Source: Lepidostoma basale
Taxonomy: Eukaryota; Arthropoda; Insecta; Trichoptera; Lepidostomatidae
DNA: 64,000 nt
Direction of reading: 5' to 3'
Assembly: GCA_022606425.2 (NCBI GenBank)
Contig: JAHDVF020001564.1
Coordinates: 1,178,001-1,242,000, forward strand
Shown here: positions 42,201 through 49,884 of the stretch, one piece after another
Position numbering within the stretch: position 1 is the stretch's first letter
Layout of the letters: every line of letters begins with the position of its first letter
The notes under the pieces: model-generated
Told to the model about the DNA's origin: nothing
The model's database searches: none
Seen by the model: only the letters and a program-made list of their open reading frames with translations
Position numbers and translations under genes: made by a program

Positions 42201-44565
42201 GCGGTGCGAATGGAAATGTAATGAACAAAATAACGAAAGCAACATTAAGATGGTTTGGGCATATGGAAATAATGAATGAAGAAAGAATGATAACAATGTA
42301 CGAGTTATGTTAACGATGTAACATAAATGTAACTAGAAATAGAGGAAGATCGAGAAAAAACAAGGCACGATCAAATAAATTAAATATTGAATGTCGGGCA
42401 CGCGAGGAGTCGGAGAAATCGATGTGCGTGCATGACACGATGAATGAAGGTTCAAGTATATCAGGACAAGTATATCAGGAAAGAAAAGTGTGCCATCCAT
42501 TCTTTCTGCCTACCACTTCGGGGAGACGGCTTGATGGTTAGTTAGTTAGTTTAATAATACATTGTCTGCGCACGTGCAGAGGATGGATCCATCCAGTATC
42601 CCACACGCTGCGGCGCATCAGATTTCTGCCGGCTACCATCCCTCCGGAAGACCGCCAAAGAGATTAAGGTATAGCTGGGAGTCCACTTCCCAAGAGAGGC
42701 CAGTCTGATTACAGGAACAGACCAGAATAATAATAATAATAATAATACATTAATCTAAAATACTTCAACTTTTGTAAGCCTATACAGAGCATCAGAACAT
42801 CCTACTACATAGACCCATTAGGAGCGTACTCAATAGACGAGTGTTGATCTGCGCGTGCGCGTGTCATGTTCAGTTTGCGGCTGCTCAGTACGGATGGCGC
42901 GGAATTAGAATTTAGATTTGAATTTAAAATACGAAAATAGAGAATAATATATAAAGAATTATGCGCTATAATGTTTTATCAACCTATACAAGTTAAATAG
43001 GTATAAAGATTTATATATATTTTTTCAACAGGTAAGAAGGTTCTTAGACCACGTGACATCTGATACAGTGGCCTTGACAGGACTTAATTTTTTTCACATC
43101 ACTAAAGGGCTCGTATTGACGGTAGGTTAACCAAATAACTAAATAATTTTCCTGTAATTTCATCTTCCGCCATTATAAGATGTGTCCATGTCTCGAATAC
43201 ATCAAGACTCTCTATTTACAAAAAAATTACGGTCTTCCGTTTTTGTAATCAATAATGTAACCCACATTTTTACAACTCTTTGTAAACTAAATTTTTGTGT
43301 AAATATTACGTAATACTCACTACTCAGACCGGATAATAAATACTGAAATACGTAGAAGGTCGGAAGTAACAACAGTTCCGCCTACGAAATCCCCTCCGGA
43401 CACCGCCCGCCCCCCAGGAAGACCGCGGGCTTAGAGATTTAATGAGCGAATCAAATCAGTTTATTTCATCTAAAGACATTACAAAAATATTTTTAAGGCA
43501 TCTATTGAGAACAGGTAAAATAATATATTGTGTATAGTATACTACCAGAAACGCATGAGAGATGGTTCGACATTAGGAAGACAAGATACTCTCCAGAATT
43601 AAGAGTATTTGCCTTCTTAACGTACTCTCGTACGATAAGTTCGTCGTAAGGTTCTCACTAATATTAAAGACGTCGATCTCCGAGAAAACTAAGAACAGAT
43701 TAATTGCTCTTCCCATTGGTGTCACCAGAGGCAGGTTGGTTCTGGCGACCGGTAGATAAAATAATCTTTGCTCTCGCTGTCAGGGACAAAAAGCCGAACA
43801 CGCTCCAGCACGGCCGAGTTCTTGAAATATCCCTTGAGTAATCTAAAGAAATTGGTTATGAGATGCCCATCTCTTCGAAGCTGTAGAGCTGGTCCCAAGC
43901 AATCCTAAAAGAAATGCTGCGGGATAGAGCCACGGATAATTACCATACTCCCTCATGTAGAGATACCTCAGAAAAGTTTTCTGAACCCTCTCCAGCATAA
44001 CGGAATATCTTGCCTCTTGAGAACTCCATATCACAGAACCACTTTCCAGTCTGCTCCGAACCAATGCGTTGGATAGGACTCTGAGCATATGAGGATCTCT
44101 GAAAACTCTTCCGGTCCGGACGATGAAGCCCAACATCCTTAGTGCAGTACCACGAATCTTCTCGATATGTGCAAGACAAGTCAGTACTCTCTCATAGATG
44201 ATCACGAGATCTCTCATCGTAGATACACCGTGCTAGTTGCTGGTTGTTCATTGTGTATCTATAATACACAGAAGCTGACGAAAGGACGCCGCTGCGTCCT
44301 ATAACAACTTCGGGTAAGCGGTTGGTAACCTTCTATGGTCACGCATCTATTACTGTTCTGGGACTGTTAAGAATTCGATTGCAAAACTTCCTTTTAAAAT
44401 TATTATTAAAATGTGATTATTTTCGCATTCCTTCAGATTGCAGGGACTGTGGTGACGTACGAGCTGGTCCTCCTTCAGTTCAACAGTCCTCTGCCATCCG
44501 TGTCTGCCAACATTACGGTGAATGACACGTGTGGCAATTCAGTGAGCAGCAAAGTTATCGCCTAA
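27188..44565 (+). CDS. Sugar-type gustatory receptor 2 (Gr5a/Gr64 clade), complete, 11 exons
   Basis: Exons: 27188-27273, 28279-28331, 30554-30719, 34005-34123, 35012-35200, 35645-35793, 36630-36752, 37787-37941, 40748-40901, 43032-43121, 44437-44565. They join in frame to 1413 nt, about 470 residues, the usual size of the family. Expected role: sugar-gated cation channel subunit in taste neuron dendrites. TM1 is near residues 70-90 (FHRAIGPVLTCGLFFGLMPV), TM6 near 350-375, and TM7 carries TYELVLLQF at about 435-443. All junctions use GT-AG with consistent phases. The start ATG (AAAATGT) is supported by phase and by similarity of exon order to receptor 3; the first two small exons are the least certain. 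Introns hold RTE, Jockey, SINE, hAT and Z elements. Confidence 0.9.
27298..27500 (-). mobile_element. Jockey-like J1, 3' end
   Basis: AATCAAATCAAATCAGTTTA tail followed by the J1 3' region (ACGCATGAGAGATGGTTCAA), matching 43445-43625. In receptor 2 intron 1. Confidence 0.7.
27705..28195 (-). mobile_element. RTE-like LINE family 1A, 3' half
   Basis: Minus strand gives GSEAWNWRKKDESRINAVEM and MCRNSVYDIVSSGNVRSECG, then the CATCAAGCCGTCTCACC block. The (TTAG)n tail is reduced to a short AACTAACC. Confidence 0.8.
28279..28331 (+). CDS. Receptor 2 exon 2, predicted
   Basis: 53 nt between a strong acceptor (TTTTATTTCAG) and GATG/GTGAAC. Phase 2 in, phase 1 out, identical to receptor 3 exon 2. 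Encodes SGNNNHGVNSKDFALMD; the end FALMD-E parallels FLILE-E of receptor 3. Confidence 0.55.
28433..28814. mobile_element. hAT-type MITE, 382 bp
   Basis: Exact 8 bp duplication ATTTAGAT (28425-28432, 28815-28822). Ends CAGAGGTTCCCAAA and, inverted, CAGTGATTCCCAAAG, the classic CAG-GTTCCCAA hAT terminus. Internal GGACCCCCAT/AGACCCCT segments; no transposase. Confidence 0.9.
28823..29339. repeat. Segment related to MITE at 50274-50487
   Basis: 29055-29215 shares GTTTTGGTCAATTTGATTGT, TGCCGCACTTT and TTTTTCATTTGTTCC with 50300-50460, but the inverted ends are degraded. Rest of the interval is unassigned AT-rich intron. Confidence 0.5.
29340..29638 (+). mobile_element. SINE-like element with RTE 3' tail, copy 2
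   Basis: From GTGCACCATCTAAAATAACA through GTGTGCGCGGGAGATGCC to the shared CGGCGTGATGGTTAGTTAG tail. GGTTCGCAACCC at 29499-29510 resembles a pol III B box. About 280-300 bp. Confidence 0.65.
29760..30045 (-). pseudogene. Mariner-like transposase C-terminal fragment
   Basis: Minus strand: DLSPGDFFLFPKCKKVMRGR then HWDDV, IKQLKSLTPEDFRECCEQWK. This is the third-aspartate block and tail of a mariner-family transposase, interrupted by a stop. A different subfamily from 1015-1375. The right end is cut by an RTE copy. Confidence 0.75.
30048..30492 (+). mobile_element. RTE-like LINE family 1A, 3' half
   Basis: ESRINAVEMRSLRRICGYSV, MNKIMKRSLRWFGHMERMN, then GRPRKMWQDQIN in another frame and a short (TTAG) tail. 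Confidence 0.8.
30554..30719 (+). CDS. Receptor 2 exon 3 (TM1)
   Basis: 166 nt, phase 1 in and phase 2 out (AAA/GTAAGT). Encodes MISHKNGPSYGAI and DTFHRAIGPVLTCGLFFGLM. The FHRAIGPVL-FFGLMP block is strongly conserved with receptor 3. Confidence 0.9.
30832..31128 (+). mobile_element. SINE-like element with RTE 3' tail, copy 3
   Basis: Collinear with copy 2 over its whole length. GGTTCGCAACCC at 30997-31008. Tail CGTGATGGTTAGTTAGTTAG. In receptor 2 intron 3. Confidence 0.65.
31137..31575. repeat. Z repeat, inverted pair
   Basis: 31137-31315 is in + orientation (TTCCCCATTTCG, CACGTCTGACAA, ATGTATATATGC) and joins directly to a minus-oriented unit from about 31325 (AATTTGTCAGACGTGGTGG ... GAGATACAATTAAT). 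Confidence 0.65.
31576..32084. other. Intron, nothing recognised
   Basis: Includes a C/A-rich line TGACCGCCCCCCAGTAAATG but no assignable element. Confidence 0.3.
32126..32158 (-). ncRNA. Hammerhead-like motif, left arm
   Basis: CTGTCGA, perfect 5 bp GCCAG/CTGGC helix, GAAACCGGTC. Core differs from CTGATGA at two places, so activity is doubtful. Confidence 0.35.
32174..32206 (+). ncRNA. Hammerhead-like motif, right arm
   Basis: Mirror copy of the left-arm motif with one helix-loop change (CAGTGAG for CAGCGAG). Confidence 0.35.
32264..33298. repeat. ~1 kb inverted repeat of Z units in receptor 2 intron 3
   Basis: A full + unit (32264-32730), the start of a second + unit (32731-32826, after a ~464 bp period), then the reverse complement of the whole from about 32827 (ACTGGTACATGCAGGC) to 33298. 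Arms are nearly identical by eye. Transcription of the receptor would place a very long hairpin in the pre-mRNA. Confidence 0.85.
33617..33870. mobile_element. Foldback MITE, 254 bp
   Basis: Near-perfect arms of about 110 bp starting GAATCGTGTTTTTCAGAAGT, with a loop near 33745. GAATCGTG/CACGATTC are the outermost paired bases. Confidence 0.85.
34005..34123 (+). CDS. Receptor 2 exon 4 (TM2)
   Basis: 119 nt, phase 2 in and phase 1 out (TTTG/GTATGT). Encodes FTWFSWTMCYSMLILVGLGI and NTNINFQNF. Confidence 0.9.
34124..34544. other. Receptor 2 intron 4, left part; nothing recognised
   Basis: AT-rich with a TACCTACCTACC run at about 34324; no element assigned. Confidence 0.3.
34545..34745 (+). 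mobile_element. RTE-like LINE family 1A, 3' end
   Basis: AAACTAGAAATAGAGGAAGA, ATATCGGCCACACGAGGAG and GGCGTGATGGTTAGTTAG tail. More diverged than other copies. Confidence 0.7.
34750..34935 (-). repeat. Penelope-type ends with hammerhead-like motif
   Basis: 34767-34798 on the minus strand reads CTGACGA, a GCTCC/GGAAGC helix and GAAACCGGTT. Adjacent + sequence CTGTTGATGTCAGCTAGCC is a decayed copy of the 32174 motif, giving an inverted pair. Confidence 0.4.
35012..35200 (+). CDS. Receptor 2 exon 5 (TM3-TM4)
   Basis: 189 nt, phase 1/1, acceptor cattttag, donor TTTGG/GTTTGT. Encodes VVFYMSAFLTHVAFLRL, LCAAITEGEVRRP and YSFLILFFAL. Confidence 0.9.
35201..35644. other. Receptor 2 intron 5
   Basis: 444 bp without an assignable element. 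The 135- and 68-residue frames here run from exon into intron and are not independent genes. Confidence 0.4.
35645..35793 (+). CDS. Receptor 2 exon 6
   Basis: 149 nt, phase 1 in, phase 0 out (CAG/GTAAGC). Encodes EHLLSIISGISTVYMC and EYEPWKAVWLQ; EHLLSIIS is a hallmark of the sugar-receptor clade. Confidence 0.9.
35962..36563. mobile_element. hAT-like foldback element carrying a LINE scrap
   Basis: 8 bp duplication TTTATAAA (35954-35961, 36564-36571). Ends TAGGTGCCTTCGCTCAATAT and, inverted, TTGGTGCCTTCGCTCAATAT; arms about 100 bp. A LINE fragment (about 36040-36310) sits between the arms. Confidence 0.8.
36040..36310 (+). mobile_element. LINE C-terminal fragment inside the hAT-like element
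   Basis: REQVARRKWQWIGHTLIRNP, KRKRGRPRATWRRALQDDVK and CDRVGWRRLLEALC with stop: the C-terminus of an endonuclease-RT protein. One in-frame stop follows AQGA. Confidence 0.75.
36630..36752 (+). CDS. Receptor 2 exon 7 (TM5)
   Basis: 123 nt, phase 0/0, acceptor ttttttttcag, donor AAAG/GTATTT. Encodes ATFHWSLKDLFIILMSVALA. Confidence 0.9.
37105..37400 (+). mobile_element. RTE-like LINE family 1B fragment
   Basis: LMYGSEAWNWQKEDESKINA, internally deleted before NADIRKEF, then MRGSLCWFGHME and a decayed 3' end without tail. Confidence 0.7.
37415..37510. mobile_element. Palindromic MITE, family F, partial
   Basis: Two overlapping starts (TACGAATGAAAATGTCTATT, TACGAATGAAAACGTCCC) suggest one copy inserted in or deleted against another. 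Confidence 0.45.
37787..37941 (+). CDS. Receptor 2 exon 8
   Basis: 155 nt, phase 0 in, phase 2 out (CAA/GTGAGT). Encodes HLPEQFWRVTRNEYVHL and SYANNLYSICLQLFNSF. Confidence 0.9.
37955..38590 (+). mobile_element. Jockey-like J1 fragments, two in a row
   Basis: 37960-38365 carries the J1 3' region with a TGATTTGATTTGATTTG tail; 38385-38590 is a second piece of related coding region (LPLVMPVGREIKLLN). Both lie in receptor 2 intron 8. Confidence 0.65.
38655..39930 (-). mobile_element. Jockey-like LINE family J2, split by a Z repeat
   Basis: 3' tail TTTCAATTTCAATTTC and ATAAACATTACAGTATATAA at 38665-38735 match 46040-46110. Coding region (39547-39813) reads DYQSLKIRRTIHLGVHFFQL and LFVPGNYLRQRQHRLFHLPL. 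Z copy 38884-39371 interrupts between AATCATGAA duplications. Confidence 0.75.
38884..39371 (-). repeat. Z repeat inside J2
   Basis: Begins ATAACCCGCAACGGGTGAAA and ends TAAGATACAATT; flanked by ATCATGAA on both sides (about 38872 and 39381). The flanking duplication shows the unit can insert as a discrete piece. Confidence 0.65.
39931..40747. other. Receptor 2 intron 8, right part
   Basis: A short GCCAACGTTGGGGGGACCTGA piece at about 39950 is the LINE 3' motif seen at 20750; otherwise unassigned AT-rich sequence. Confidence 0.3.
40748..40901 (+). CDS. Receptor 2 exon 9 (TM6)
   Basis: 154 nt, phase 2 in, phase 0 out (GAG/GTATAC). Encodes IYFVFSFSFLIIRFLAVCLA and SVPSESYCSE. Confidence 0.9.
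40955..42040 (+). mobile_element. RTE-like LINE family 2, longest copy (RT ORF 40966-42009)
   Basis: 347 codons open. Reads YLCYIDLTKAFDRIKLKDLL (palm, first Asp), GIRQGDSLSPFLFNCIMDNI, CYADDATIVAEN (YADD catalytic box), then CVRPILTYGIESRADTV and GRPPKRWRESWSS near the end. The endonuclease and the RT start are missing (5' truncated), so it cannot act alone, but no internal stop is seen: a young copy. Ends in an AAGAAGAAG tail. Lies in receptor 2 intron 9. Confidence 0.9.
42045..42555 (+). mobile_element. RTE-like LINE family 1A, 3' half
   Basis: LMYGSEAWNWKKKNESRIF, shifted frames through ITKATLRWFGHME, then CGGCTTGATGGTTAGTTAG. Confidence 0.75.
42570..42750 (+). mobile_element. RTE-like LINE family 2 3' end with (AAT)n tail
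   Basis: MDPSSIPHAAAHQISAGYHP then SGRPPKRLRYSWESTSQERP and stop, followed by AATAATAATAATAATAAT. Confidence 0.65.
42751..43031. other. Receptor 2 intron 9, right part
   Basis: No assignable element; the acceptor is TTTTTTCAACAG. Confidence 0.3.
43032..43121 (+). CDS. Receptor 2 exon 10
   Basis: 90 nt, phase 0/0, donor GACG/GTAGGT. Encodes VRRFLDHVTSDTVALTGLNF and HITKGLVLT. Confidence 0.92.
43445..44285 (-). mobile_element. Jockey-like J1, 3' half
   Basis: GAATCAAATCAGTTTATTTC tail, then minus-strand KIRGTALRMLGFIVRTGRVF, SGSVIWSSQEARYSVMLERV. Same boundaries as 25722-26690 but with internal deletions. Confidence 0.75.
44437..44565 (+). CDS. Receptor 2 exon 11 (TM7 and C-terminus)
   Basis: 129 nt with stop TAA, acceptor cattccttcag. 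Encodes IAGTVVTYELVLLQF then NITVNDTCGNSVSSKVIA. Confidence 0.93.
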   Translation: MAGTVVTYELVLLQFNSPLPSVSANITVNDTCGNSVSSKVIA

Positions 44566-45164
44566 ACCCAAAAGGAATATTTATTTCACATGTTATATAT
44601 AGTTAGAAATATTTAAAATTGATACTTTTGTTACACAAATTAGGAAATAACCATAAATTGCATAGGTTTTTAAGACGATCACGCTTTTATAACTATAAAA
44701 AAACAAATTGAAATGTAGTGTCTGATTGAAAAATACCTTATTCATGCTGGACAAACAGCCAACTGAATTCAATTCTTGTTTGACACATAGCAAAGTGAAT
44801 CCAATTCATGTTTGACACACGGTGAAGTGAAATGGATTCATGTTCAACACGAAGACTATAGAAAAAGCATGACAGTTAGGTAGATAAATTTTTTGGTGAA
44901 ATAAGTCTTTCGTTCGAGTATTGCAATAAAAGCAATGACTTTGAATTAAATTTTATCGGCACATGTTTTATGATAATGCACATTCAACTAAATAGGATAT
45001 ATATTAATATATCGATGTTATTAATATGAATACAATAGGTTAAGTACTCACCAATAAAGTAAATCAACACTTATTTATTTTAATTATTAAAAATCTCTGT
45101 AATTATTATTTTAAAAGTTAATGTGTACATAAATTATAATAAATATATCTTTTGGTGTGAAGCG
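44566..45164. other. 3' flank of receptor 2
   Basis: AT-rich; possible polyadenylation hexamer AATAAA at about 44925. CAAACAAGAATTGAATTC-like iterations (TTCATGTTTGACACA at about 44750-44850) form a short imperfect repeat. Confidence 0.3.
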
Positions 45165-45520
45165 TGATGATATAGCGTTGAAGCAAGAGTAGACACAATG
45201 AAGGTAGACACCAAAAAACAAGTTATGAGGACTTCCGAGATGAATACACTGAGGACGATAGCAGGCAAGACACTGAGAGATCGCGTGAGCAACACCAAAT
45301 TAGAGAAAAATGTGAGGTTGAGGATATTATAAGATGGAACAGACAGCGAAAAAGGGACTGGTACGGTCGTGTCCAAATAATGGACACCACCAGACTCCCC
45401 CATATTGTACTACATAATGTGGAAGACCTCCTAGAAGATGTAAGGACAGCTGGGAGTCTACTTCACAGGAGGAGCAACACTCTGGAGCATAGACCACATA
45501 GGTCTACAATAAGGAAGAAG
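45165..45520 (+). mobile_element. RTE-like LINE family 2, C-terminal fragment
   Basis: ARVDTM, MNTLRTIAGKTLRDRVSNTK, MDTTRLPHIVLHN, then a deletion and RTAGSLLHRRSNTLEHRPH. Similar to 21125-21540. Confidence 0.7.
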
Positions 45521-45712
45521 ATCTTTTGGTGTGTTTTATCTATTTTAAGAAGTAAGGCTTGTTGCAGCCAATCGCAGGATTGCAACAAAGAAAATGTTTT
45601 AATCTTTCCCACTCCTAAGAACCTAAGATAGTCTATGGGCCGTTTAATTATTGAAGATTGCTAAGAATTCCATTTTCAAATTTAAAACAAAACGAAAGCA
45701 TTCTCTTGTCAA

Positions 45713-45922
45713 ATGTGTCAACAGTTTTCATTGTTATATGAACATCGCAATATGTGTGATCGCTGCTTACAGCATTTGAGGAAAGTAAAGCCGCCTAATC
45801 CTATGGAAGAAGAAGTAATCTGGTCTCAATGGGCATCGTCTCTTTTGATGATATTGACATTCTACGTCATAATTAGTTTGGTGAAGAGTTTTAACAGACC
45901 AGGTGGCGGCGCTGCAACCTAA
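45713..45922 (+). CDS. Unrecognised ORF with one hydrophobic segment
   Basis: 70 codons. Contains NMCDRCLQHLRKVKPPNP and a likely membrane segment ASSLLMILTFYVIISLV, ending GGGAAT. A splice-acceptor-like GTCAACAG lies just after the ATG, so it could be a terminal exon. The codon pattern and TM are more gene-like than surrounding sequence, but I do not recognise it and cannot exclude a transposon remnant. Confidence 0.25.
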   Translation: MCQQFSLLYEHRNMCDRCLQHLRKVKPPNPMEEEVIWSQWASSLLMILTFYVIISLVKSFNRPGGGAAT

Positions 45923-46034
45923 TTGTCTCCGATGCAAGAAACCATTCATATCAAACCGCCCACACGCAGTTACATACGGCAAAATATGGATGATGTTACC
46001 AATAATTAATTATGTTTATATTTATTAATTTAAT

Positions 46035-47690
46035 ATATATTTTTTTCAATTCAATTCAATTTATTTTTTTAAATCATAAACATTACAGTATATAACCAAA
46101 AGCGCTTATGACTATACAGGTAGGTAAAAAAAAACTATTTTAAACAGTAAATACAATTATAAAATTTAAAAATAGACAATGGTGTTCTTCTACCGACTCT
46201 TATGTATGGAAGCGAAGCATGGAACTGGCAAAGGAAGGATGAAAGTAGAATAAATGCAGTAGAAATGAGATCTCTTTGACGAATGTGTGGATATTCTGTG
46301 TATGATAGAGTGTCGAATGAAAATATAAGAAGTGAATGCGGTGCGAATGATGGTGTCATGAACAAAATAATGAAGGGATCATTAAGATGGTTTGGACATA
46401 TGGAAAGAATGAATGAAGAAAGAATGGTAAAAAAATTATATGTTAATGATGTAAATGGTACCAGAAATAGAGGAAGACCATGAAAACGTGGCACGATCAA
46501 ATAAATCAAATATTGAATGTCGGCCATGTGAGGAGTCAGAGAAATCGACGCGCGTGCATGACACGATGTATGAATGTTGAGGAAGCGAGAGAAATATGTC
46601 AGGAAAGAAAGGTGTGGCAGTCCATTCTTTCTGCCTACCCCTTCGGGGAGACGGCGTGATGGTTAGTTAGTTAGTTAGTTAAAATAGACAAAAACACGAG
46701 ATAATTAAAAAATAAAGATCAAATAAGTAATTAGAAACAATAAGAAGAACAACACATTATTTAAGAGATAGATGTTTTCTGGGGGTAGCCTCACTATCGT
46801 GGAAGATGTCCACATCCGAAGAAATGCGGTTTAGAAGGATTATTGTCCTGCCTACGGGCATAACCTTAGGTAAATTGGTTCTACACAGTGGCAGGTGAAA
46901 TATTCTATGTTGCCTTTGTCGCAGATAATTGTCAGGGACAAACAAAGTCAAGTCATTCAAAATATCCGAGATATGTATTCGACCACGAATCAGTTGAAAA
47001 AAATGAACACCCAAATGGATAGTTCGTCTAATTTCCAATGATTGGTAGTCCAGCATACTCAGCATACAACAGTAATAACCGTTATCTTTGAGGTACAAAA
47101 AACGTAAGAACTTTTTTTGTACCTTTTCAATCAACAGGCAATATTTAGTTTCATGTGGTGGGGACCAGTGTACCAAATTCCAACCGACTTCTTACCAAAC
47201 AGTTATACAATAACTTCAGAACTTTTGAATTGGTAAAATCTTTCCCACTCCTAAGAACTAATCCCAAAATCTTATGGGAGCTATTACTTACTGAAGTAAT
47301 ATGAAGACTGAAGGATAATTTAGGATCGAATGTAACTCCCAAATCTTTCGAAGACGTAGTCCTATCCAGTGATACGAGTATACCGTATAGCTGTGATAGA
47401 TCGTCGTGCGAGTCCTAGTATAGGACATGATGAAACACTTCGATATATTAAAATACAAATTGTTTCTTTTACTCCATTCCAAGACGCTGTGAATGTCTTT
47501 TTGGAGTTTAAAACAATCGTCGACAGATTTAATTTCTCGAAAATTTTTTAAATCGTCGGCCAACAAGAGGCTATTGGAATATTTGATATTTTTAGTAATA
47601 TCATTTATAAAAATTGTAAATAACAACGGCCCTAGGATGGAACCCTGAGGAACTCCAGAAGGCGTAGAGAACTGATATGTATTTAAAATA
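46035..47690 (-). mobile_element. Jockey-like LINE family J2 with inserted RTE copy
   Basis: 3' tail TTCAATTCAATTCAATT at 46048, interrupted by 46180-46680, then RT coding frames on the minus strand: LLFTIFINDITKNIKYSNSL with LADD in place of YADD, LVLRSGKDFTNSKVLKLLYN, and DYQSLEIRRTIHLGVHFFQL. Several frame changes; inactive. Confidence 0.8.
46180..46680 (+). mobile_element. RTE-like LINE family 1A insertion with target duplication
   Basis: 5'-truncated copy starting GGTGTTCTTCTACCG and ending GGTTAGTTAGTTAGTT. Flanked by the 11 bp direct repeat AAAATAGACAA (46169-46179, 46681-46691), inside J2. Codes for CGYSVYDRVSNENIRSECGA and MNKIMKGSLRWFGHMERMN. Confidence 0.9.
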
Positions 47691-47753
47691 TGTAAAAAGT
47701 TTAATGAAATTTCTATACCAATTATATTTTTTATTTAGATTATAGGCCGTGCC

Positions 47754-47935
47754 ACACTGTTTGAAACAGGCTTTCCACAGGGGTGACCTTGGTGGAGAGC
47801 TGTGGAGCTCACGGTTGGTGTAGCGTCCACATACTGTTTTAAACAAGCTCTCCACAGGGGTCACCTTTGTGAAGCGATGTGGAGCCCACGGTTGGTGTGG
47901 CGTCCACACTATTTAAAACAAGGCTCCCACCTCAG
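47754..47935 (-). repeat. Tandem ~76 bp repeat (2.3 units)
   Basis: TTTCCACAGGGGTGACCTT / CTCCACAGGGGTCACCTTT and ACGGTTGGTGTAGCGTCCAC / ACGGTTGGTGTGGCGTCCAC recur with a period of 75-77 bp, then break off in a third unit. Confidence 0.8.
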
Positions 47936-48030
47936 TGTGTTGTCGACTAGGTCCCAAAGATGTACAAGCATGTTCCCATACAGTTCAATAAATTCACTGA
48001 TCACTTCTTTTTCTCGCGTAGACACCATTT
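47895..48030 (-). pseudogene. MADF-like domain fragment
   Basis: Minus strand MVSTREKEVISEFIELYGNM followed by LVHLWDLVDNTLR. The FIELY...LW spacing resembles MADF domains, which occur in host regulators and in the second protein of Harbinger transposons. It leads into the 76 bp repeats. Weak. Confidence 0.35.
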
Positions 48031-48231
48031 TCGTTCATACGTCCGCACTCCACCGATGCTGCTATGCAACTGACCTTGACTGGTGGAATGTGGAGCGCCA
48101 ACTGTGGAATGCGTGTTTACAACTGTGGATCCACACGCATTTACAACTGGGTTTTAATTACTTGATTGGGCTGATTTGTCGATATACTCATTGCAATCGT
48201 GAAGATATATAAAAACTAAGGATTCTCTTCT

Positions 48232-48935
48232 TATTAACTAACTAACTAACCACCACGTCGTCTGCTTGAAGGGGTAGGCAGAAAGAATGGACTGCCGCAA
48301 CTTTCCTTTCCTGACATATTTCTCTCGCTTCCTCATCATTCATACATTGTGTCACGCACGCGTGTCGATTTCTCTAACTCCTCACATGGCCGACATTCAA
48401 TATTTGATTTATTTGATCGTGTCACGTTTTCCCCGTTTTTCCTCTATTTCTGGTTCCATTTACATCGTTAACATATATACTCGTATATATATTTTACCAT
48501 TCTTTCATCATTCATTCTTTCCATATGTCCAAACCATCTTATGATCCTCTCATTATTTTGTTCATAACACCATCATTCGCACCGCATTCATTTCTTATAT
48601 TTTTATTCGACACTCTATCATACACAGAGTATTTACACATTCGTTTAAAAGATCTCATCTCTACTGTATTTATTCTACTTTCATCCTTATTTTGCCAATT
48701 CCATGCTTCGCTTCCATACATTAGGGTTGGTACAAGAACACCATTGTGCACTGCCATTCTAGCTTTTTTGGATAGGTTTTTGTTTGCGATGACAACTTTA
48801 AGTGCACCATTCACTATGTTGCCTGCCCCAACCCTTCTTTCAATATCCCTCTTCACTCGCAGATCTCTTGTAAACATACTTCCTAAATACACGAACTCAT
48901 CTACTTGCCACTTGCTACTTGCTTTTCTTATTATA
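48232..48935 (-). mobile_element. RTE-like LINE family 1A, 3' half
   Basis: AACTAACTAACTAACCACC tail, then minus-strand VDEFVYLGSMFTRDLRVKRD, VGAGNIVNGALKVVIANKNL, MAVHNGVLVPTLMYGSEAWN. Long open frame (161 codons). Confidence 0.85.
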
Positions 48936-48979
48936 TTCTTTGAAATTAATGGAATCAGCAACCAATTGACAGATCTTGC

Positions 48980-49285
48980 TGATATAATAAAGGAATGTAG
49001 AGCGGAAGAAGGTATAATGAACAAAATTACGAAAAGATCGCTGCGTTACGTTAATGATGTAAATAGGGTACAGAGTCGTTTTAGACCGAAGAAAACATGA
49101 CATGACAAAATTAATCAAATTTTAATAGTTGGTCATGTTAGAAGTAGGAAGAATCGACGTGAATGTATGACTCGTTGTATGAATGTGAAGGAAACTAGAG
49201 AGGTGTGTCAAGATAGAGTTGTGTGGCGGTCCATTCTCTCTGCCAACCCCTGCGGCGTAGCGGCGTGATGGTTTGTTGTAGTTGC
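48980..49285 (+). mobile_element. RTE-like LINE family 1B, 3' end
   Basis: IIKECRAEEGIMNKITKRSL, then GHVRSRKNRRE-like sequence and the GGTTTGTTGTAGTTGCTGTTG tail typical of 1B. It abuts 1A copy 48232-48935 in opposite orientation. Confidence 0.75.
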
Positions 49286-49344
49286 TGTTGCAATCGTGAA
49301 ATTATGAAATCAACTTTAGAACATCAAAAAATTGTTTTTGATAA

Positions 49345-49515
49345 ATCTTCTTCTTCAAGTGCCCTGTCGGGTCCCCTAACATTGGCGATCACCTCGGCGA
49401 ACCTGTCCCTATCCTGCGCCGCTCGGAACAGCTCCTCCACACTTCGGATGCCGGTCCACTCCCTCACGTTTCGCAGCCAGGACATTTGTCTCCTTCCGGG
49501 CCCTCGGCGCCCTTT
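49345..49515 (-). mobile_element. LINE C-terminal fragment (RTE/BovB-like)
   Basis: Minus strand GRRQMSWLRNVREWTGIRSV then EELFRAAQDRDRFAEVIANV. Followed by (AAT)n. Confidence 0.7.
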
Positions 49516-49884
49516 GATAAATAATAATAATAATTAGGCTACTTTGTGTAGCGCCGTTTTCGCCTTTGACAATGTTATTTAGCCATGAAAGCTGCATTCC
49601 CCACAGCTATAGCAGAGAATGGGAGAATATCTGATTATATTTTATGCCCTAAATTACCGCACAGAGGCGCTTAAAAGTTCTCCAATATTGAAGGCGATTC
49701 GATTCACCTTCTAAATAAGGTGATACAGGAGGTAGACCTCTTTGGATTCAATTATAGCGGGAATACCCTTACGATAAGAACAACAAGAAGATAACTGGCA
49801 TTTTTCTATTCAAATGGTTCTATGTATACCTGTACGGAAGTAAAATGATGTTCTTTTTTCAACGAAATAATAATAATTATGGTT
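49516..49884. other. Intergenic, nothing recognised
   Basis: Includes an (ATA)n tract at about 49517-49535. Confidence 0.3.
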
